A stretch of DNA of 64,000 nucleotides, from the NCBI GenBank assembly GCA_027625915.1, contig JANTQA010000070.1:13211001-13275000 (forward strand), in the 5' to 3' direction. Within the stretch, counting starts at the first letter, position 1. Each line of letters starts with the position of its first letter. Source of the DNA: Anaeramoeba flamelloides (Eukaryota > Metamonada > Anaeramoebidae). Below, piece after piece: positions 60,460-64,000 of the stretch. A program made the translations under genes and the position numbers. Under the pieces are notes generated by a model, which did not search any database, had not been told where the DNA came from, and saw only the letters and a program-made list of their open reading frames with translations.

Positions 60460-61359
60460 ACAGTAACAACAATATCATCATCGACAACAATAAAAACAAT
60501 ACCAATAACAACAACAGTAACACCACAAACCAAAATAATAATATTAATTTTAAACAGAATTTCAAACGAGGAGGAATTAATAACAATTTTTTTGGAGGAA
60601 ATACACAATTCAACACCTTTTCTAATATGAGTTTGAATAGAAACTCTAAAACTAACGAAAGAACCAAAAACTCAATGCAATATGATGTTAATCAAAGAAA
60701 CCATCAAAATTATTATTATAGACCAAATCAATTCTTCCAGCCAAACAATTTTCAAAACAATTTTAATTACTATCAAAACTTTAACAACAATTCACAAATG
60801 AAAGTAAAAAGAAACAATTTAATGACATCAAGTTATACCCAATTAAATTTAAACAACCCAGAAAATTTTGGAATGGGGGGATATTTCAATCACTCATTGT
60901 CATCTAGAAATCTTTTTATGGGAAATAACCAAAATAATAAACAATTTAATTCTCAATATAAAAATAATTTAAATTATCCATTGAATAAACCATATCAAGA
61001 TTTTAATAATTATAGAATTCCACAAAATAAAAACCAAAACCAAAATCAAATCCAAAACCAAAACCAAAACACATTAACAAACAATCCAAATTATAATAAT
61101 AATTTCCAAAAATCAGTAACATTACTCCAACAATTTAGAGAAAATCCAGAAGATTTTAATTACATCCCACTTTCCGAATTATATAATGAACTTTTTGATT
61201 TTTGCACTGATCAGTTAGGAACAAGATTTATTCAACTTAAACTCGAAAATTCCTCAGCAAACGAAAAACGTTCATTTTGGTTAATTATTTCTCCAAGGGT
61301 AGAGTATTTATTAAAAAATGTTTTTGGTAATTATATTATTCAAAAAATGTGTGAAGTTG
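54236..61359 (+). CDS. Pumilio/PUF-family RNA-binding protein, N-terminal part (runs off the window)
   Basis: Exons seen are 54236-54362, 54545-55396 and 60289-61359 (donors GTAATC, GTATAC, GTAAGT; acceptors ending AAAAG); all joins are phase 1 and give 683 residues without a stop. Residues 1-620 are low complexity, with long Asn runs (AAC repeats at 55070-55180) and Asn/Gln-rich stretches, as in PUF proteins with prion-like N-termini. The last 61 residues start the PUF domain: LFDFCTDQLGTRFIQLKLEN is repeat 1 and NVFGNYIIQKMCEVG is the base-reading helix of repeat 2. By the known PUF code, repeat 2 (N, Y, Q) should read U and repeat 1 (T, R, Q) probably A, as in Pumilio. It would bind 3' UTRs and repress or localise mRNAs in the cytoplasm. 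The remaining repeats must lie beyond 64000. Confidence 0.88.
54363..54544 (+). other. first intron of the PUF gene, with a T32 run
   Basis: It opens GTAATC followed by 32 T (54369-54400), and the first AG is at 54543-54544, 144 bases after the run. The T-run follows the donor rather than preceding the acceptor. An alternative reading would keep part of 54460-54544 as exon. Confidence 0.7.
55868..56222. repeat. modular hairpin array, locus 3
   Basis: The clearest hairpin, 56020-56095, has arms of about 36 bp (TAGGTTTTTTTTACTTTAGA...) with one mismatch. A neighbour at about 55900-55975 has arms ending GGTTTTTTTTTTAATTTGAG. Linkers (GAAAACCTCCAAGAAAACCT) and GC-richer caps (CATGGCACTTGAAGGCAC) match the other two loci. 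Confidence 0.75.
58065..58658. mobile_element. family D element with terminal inverted repeats, copy 2
   Basis: GGTATTTCCAAAAAAGTGTG at the left is mirrored by CACACTTTTTTGGAAATAGC at the right, 593 bp apart, the same size as the copy at 28205. Non-autonomous. Confidence 0.7.
58896..59177. mobile_element. near-perfect palindromic element
   Basis: Arms of about 100 bp (58896-58999 and 59080-59177) with only a few differences, around an 80 bp loop. The arms include GCATACAGAAATCCTTTCTT and its exact complement. High arm identity compared with other repeats here suggests recent origin. Confidence 0.75.
59937..60050 (+). other. possible 37-residue open frame in a complex patch
   Basis: ATG at 59937 opens MRYYYHNHPEVNPQNNPITY and ends SSLMLYR then TAA at 60048. 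The composition is coding-like (C-rich codons) inside an otherwise AT-rich intron. It cannot be spliced into the PUF frame as a cassette with any nearby AG, so a small independent gene, a relic or chance remain. Confidence 0.2.
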
Positions 61360-62334
61360 GTAAGTATAATTGAAAAAAAATTTTTTTTTTACCTTTTTGT
61401 TTTTGAAAATTATTCAAGGCTGGTACTTTATAACTATAACGTAATTTGTTCTTCTTTTTTTATTTTGAAAAAATCTCAAATCATTGTTTAAATATTTTGT
61501 TAAAATTAAAACAAAGCAAAAAACAAAAAACAAAAAACAAAGGTTATCCCTAATATAAAAATTATTTTTGAGAACATGTGACAAGTATGTTATAAATTTG
61601 AACATGTTCTAAAATTTGAAATGTTATAAAATTTGATAGAAACCCATTGAAATATTCATAGGATCAACCTTTATAACATGTTCTCAAAAAAAATGAACAA
61701 AATTTTATAACATTTTTTTTTGTTTTATATTGATCAAAGTCGTTACCAATTTTTTTGTTATTCTGTAATATATTGGTGTTATACAAGATAAAACATGTTA
61801 CATAATGCGTTATAAATTTTGGATATTAAAAAAAAAACAAGAAAAGAATATATACATAATACATCTCGTTAAAAATCGTTACCACCAATAAAATTTAAGG
61901 TAAAAAATTGTTTTAAATGGCAAAACTGACATTAAAAACTATTTTTTTGACCCGAATTGGTATTGAATATTATTATTATTAAATAAAAAATTCATGTAAA
62001 AATTAGAGATATTTGAAAAATAATAAAACTTATAACATAATACAAAAATGTTATTATAATTGTTTTATTATAAAAATCATAATATAAACCAGATTTTTGT
62101 TCTAAAGATGTTTTTTAATTGTTTTCAAATAATTTTTTTCTTAGGGTATACTTCATTATTTCTGAAATAAGTATTTTTTTAAAAAATATTTTTGAATCTT
62201 TGAATTCTGGGTTTAAAAGAGAAAATTTCATACAAATATACAATATAAATAAAAATCAAAAATTTTAACACAACAAAATTCAATTTTTGAAAAAAATAAT
62301 AAATCTTATTAAAAAAATTATTTTAGAAATACCA

Positions 62335-63005
62335 AATGAGAACTACTAACCCACTAATTGAAATGTTAATAAGTGCTTATAATTAACAAAACCTGTAAAA
62401 CAATAAATAATTAATTTTCAATAAAAATAAAAAAAAATGGTAAAAATTTTGAAATGTAAAATTATTGTTTAAGGTTAAATGTTTAAAAAAAAACATTTAA
62501 TCTGATAAATGAGCGAATTTTGAAGCGACTAAATTTGTAACTTCTTTCTTCACTAAATTCGTGACTAAATATGTGTCTTCGAATTCAAAGAGTGTCTAGA
62601 TATAATTTTGGTAATTCGATCAATTAATAAAAAAAAATCTAATGTCCTAAATTTTGGAGAGATGCTAAACAAAGAATTTTTTTGATAAATTTGTTGAAAT
62701 TTCAGTAACAATTATTGATCAATCAAAAGGTTAGATACCACCAACTAATCTTATTTGAGTTTTTCTATTTGAAAAAAAATCAACTTTAACCTAATATCTA
62801 TTATTCGAAACAATTATTGATCCAACGAAACATGTTACGTAATTGGAAAAATGAAATGAAAAGAACAAAAAAATAAAAATAGAAAAAATGATTCTCATAT
62901 TTTTTCAAAAAAATCAAAATTATTTCCAAAATTTGAATGAAAATTGTATTTTTGTGATTCTTTCATCTGTTTATAATGTATCAAAAATTTTTAAATTTTA
63001 ATTTA
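62335..63005 (+). repeat. repeat family E, copy 3, with an insertion
   Basis: Matches 8855-9345, but about 62465-62630 is an unrelated insert that repeats 59620-59700 (GAAGCGACTAAATTTGT, AATTCAAAGAGT). Confidence 0.6.
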
Positions 63006-63159
63006 AATTGTTATGAATAAAAATACTTTGTACACGAACAAACCTTCATTCATTCTTTAAAGAATGTGTCTTTGGTTTAATCATTTTCTTAATCATATCC
63101 AACTTTAAAAAATTAAATACCATTATCTTACAGTTATAAAACAACAAAAAAATAATGAT

Positions 63160-63665
63160 AAACTAAAATTCAAAAATTTTTGAAACAATTTAAACAGATG
63201 AAAGAATTACAAAAATACACTTTTCATTCAAATTGTAGATAATTTTGAATTTTGAAAAAATATGAGAATCATTTTTTTCTATTTTTATTTTTTTGTTCTT
63301 TTCATTTCATTTTTCCAATTACGTAACCTGTTTCGTTGGATCAATAATTTTTTCAAATGATAAATATTAGGTTAAAGTTGATTTGTTCCAAATAGATGAA
63401 CTCAAACAAGAAATTAGCTGATGGTATCAAATCTTTCGATCTACCAATAATCCTTGGTGAAATTTCAACAAATTTACCAATGAATTTTTTTGTTAGCCCA
63501 TCTCCAAAAATTTTAACACACAAATTATTTATTAGTATTGATATTTATTTATTTTTGTTTTGTGAGATATTGTAATTTATAAACAATTGTTAACATTTTA
63601 ATTAGTGAATGGTTCTAATTTGATATTTCTTCTTGAATTGACAAAATAAGGTTTTTTTTTTCAAA
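63160..63665 (-). repeat. repeat family E, copy 4, inverted
   Basis: Reverse complement of copies 1 and 3 (ACCTGTTTCGTTGGATCAAT against ATTGATCCAACGAAACATGT). Together with copy 3 it makes a long inverted repeat with about 155 bp between the arms. Confidence 0.7.
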
Positions 63666-63764
63666 GAATCAATTTTGGTGTGTTAAAAATTTTGAATAAG
63701 AGTTTAATTACTTTTTTGAAATATTCCCAAATACTTAACTTCTATAATACAATTTCTCCAATAA

Positions 63765-63990
63765 ATAATGTAAACTAAATTTCATAAGAAATGGCCCAAT
63801 TTTTTTATAACTTTTTTTTTATTTTATTTTTAGGCAAAAAACAAATATACCTAGTGTATAGAACTGAATATTAAAATAGTAATTTTTTTATTATAATAGA
63901 TAACTTCAATTTATATAAATATATATTTTAAAAATTTTATTTTTAATGTGATAATGATTTTGAAATGGAGTTTATGTTTTTTTATGATTC
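63765..63990 (+). repeat. repeat family J, copy 2
   Basis: Counterpart of 50745-50995, cut close to the window end. Confidence 0.55.
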
Positions 63991-64000
63991 ATAAAAAATG

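Larger units (their letters stand above)
61360..64000 (+). other. third intron of the PUF gene, at least 2.6 kb
   Basis: Starts GTAAGT and no further PUF-repeat exon is seen up to the window edge. It contains two family E copies as an inverted pair (62335-63005 and 63160-63665), a short repeat shared with 59620-59700 (62480-62610) and family J (63765-63990). Confidence 0.65.

Noticed and set aside
60348-60667. Three alternative frames over the third PUF exon (Thr/Ala, Val, Leu runs)
   Set aside because: Repeat shadows; only the Asn/Gln/Ser frame connects in phase to both the acceptor at 60288 and the PUF repeats.
1-64000. CRISPR arrays, bacterial operons, integrated phage
   Set aside because: No regularly spaced identical repeats, ribosome binding sites or clustered prokaryotic genes; spliced eukaryotic genes occur throughout.

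Overview
The window reads as nuclear DNA of an extremely AT-rich protist. It has spliceosomal introns with GTA donors and AG acceptors, TAA stops with the ordinary code, asparagine-rich proteins, and eukaryote-only families (tubulin, WASH complex, Pumilio/PUF, CS/NudC domain). No rRNA, tRNA, CRISPR or bacterial operon structure was seen. An amoeboid protist fits best. The bacterial-type FAD oxidoreductase common in anaerobes together with long introns would suit a metamonad such as Anaeramoeba, but an amoebozoan is not excluded. The taxon is an inference.

Seven protein genes can be supported. From left to right they are: a very divergent tubulin (+, about 3062-7656, two good exons round a 3.4 kb gap); WASHC3/CCDC53 of the WASH complex (-, 14343-13527, two exons); a CS-domain/Sel1-repeat protein with a C-terminal membrane anchor (+, 18699-27698, three exons with introns of 6.2 and 1.6 kb); a bacterial-type FAD oxidoreductase (-, 33393-31990, one exon, much less AT-rich, probable lateral transfer); a zinc-free quinone oxidoreductase (+, 39486-40601, two exons); an LRR/coiled-coil protein (+, 47251-48813); and the N-terminal part of a PUF RNA-binding protein (+, 54236-61359, three exons seen, running off the right edge). 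Several open stretches on the provided strand or its complement are shadows of these genes. For the spliced genes, exon junctions were chosen by splice sites plus reading phase; the WASHC3, Sel1, oxidoreductase and PUF models all close exactly in phase.

Most of the window is non-coding and is built from decayed repeats: at least a dozen families present two to six times each. Many have long terminal inverted repeats and apparent TA target sites (Tc1/mariner-like MITEs), others are foldback palindromes. One LINE 3' end with the CCHC finger of non-LTR reverse transcriptases is recognisable. Three loci carry an unusual modular array of hairpins. The giant introns are largely explained by these insertions: the same repeat families occur inside introns and between genes.

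The genes do not form a pathway. They look like unrelated housekeeping genes separated by repeat-rich spacers, as expected for a eukaryotic chromosome arm.
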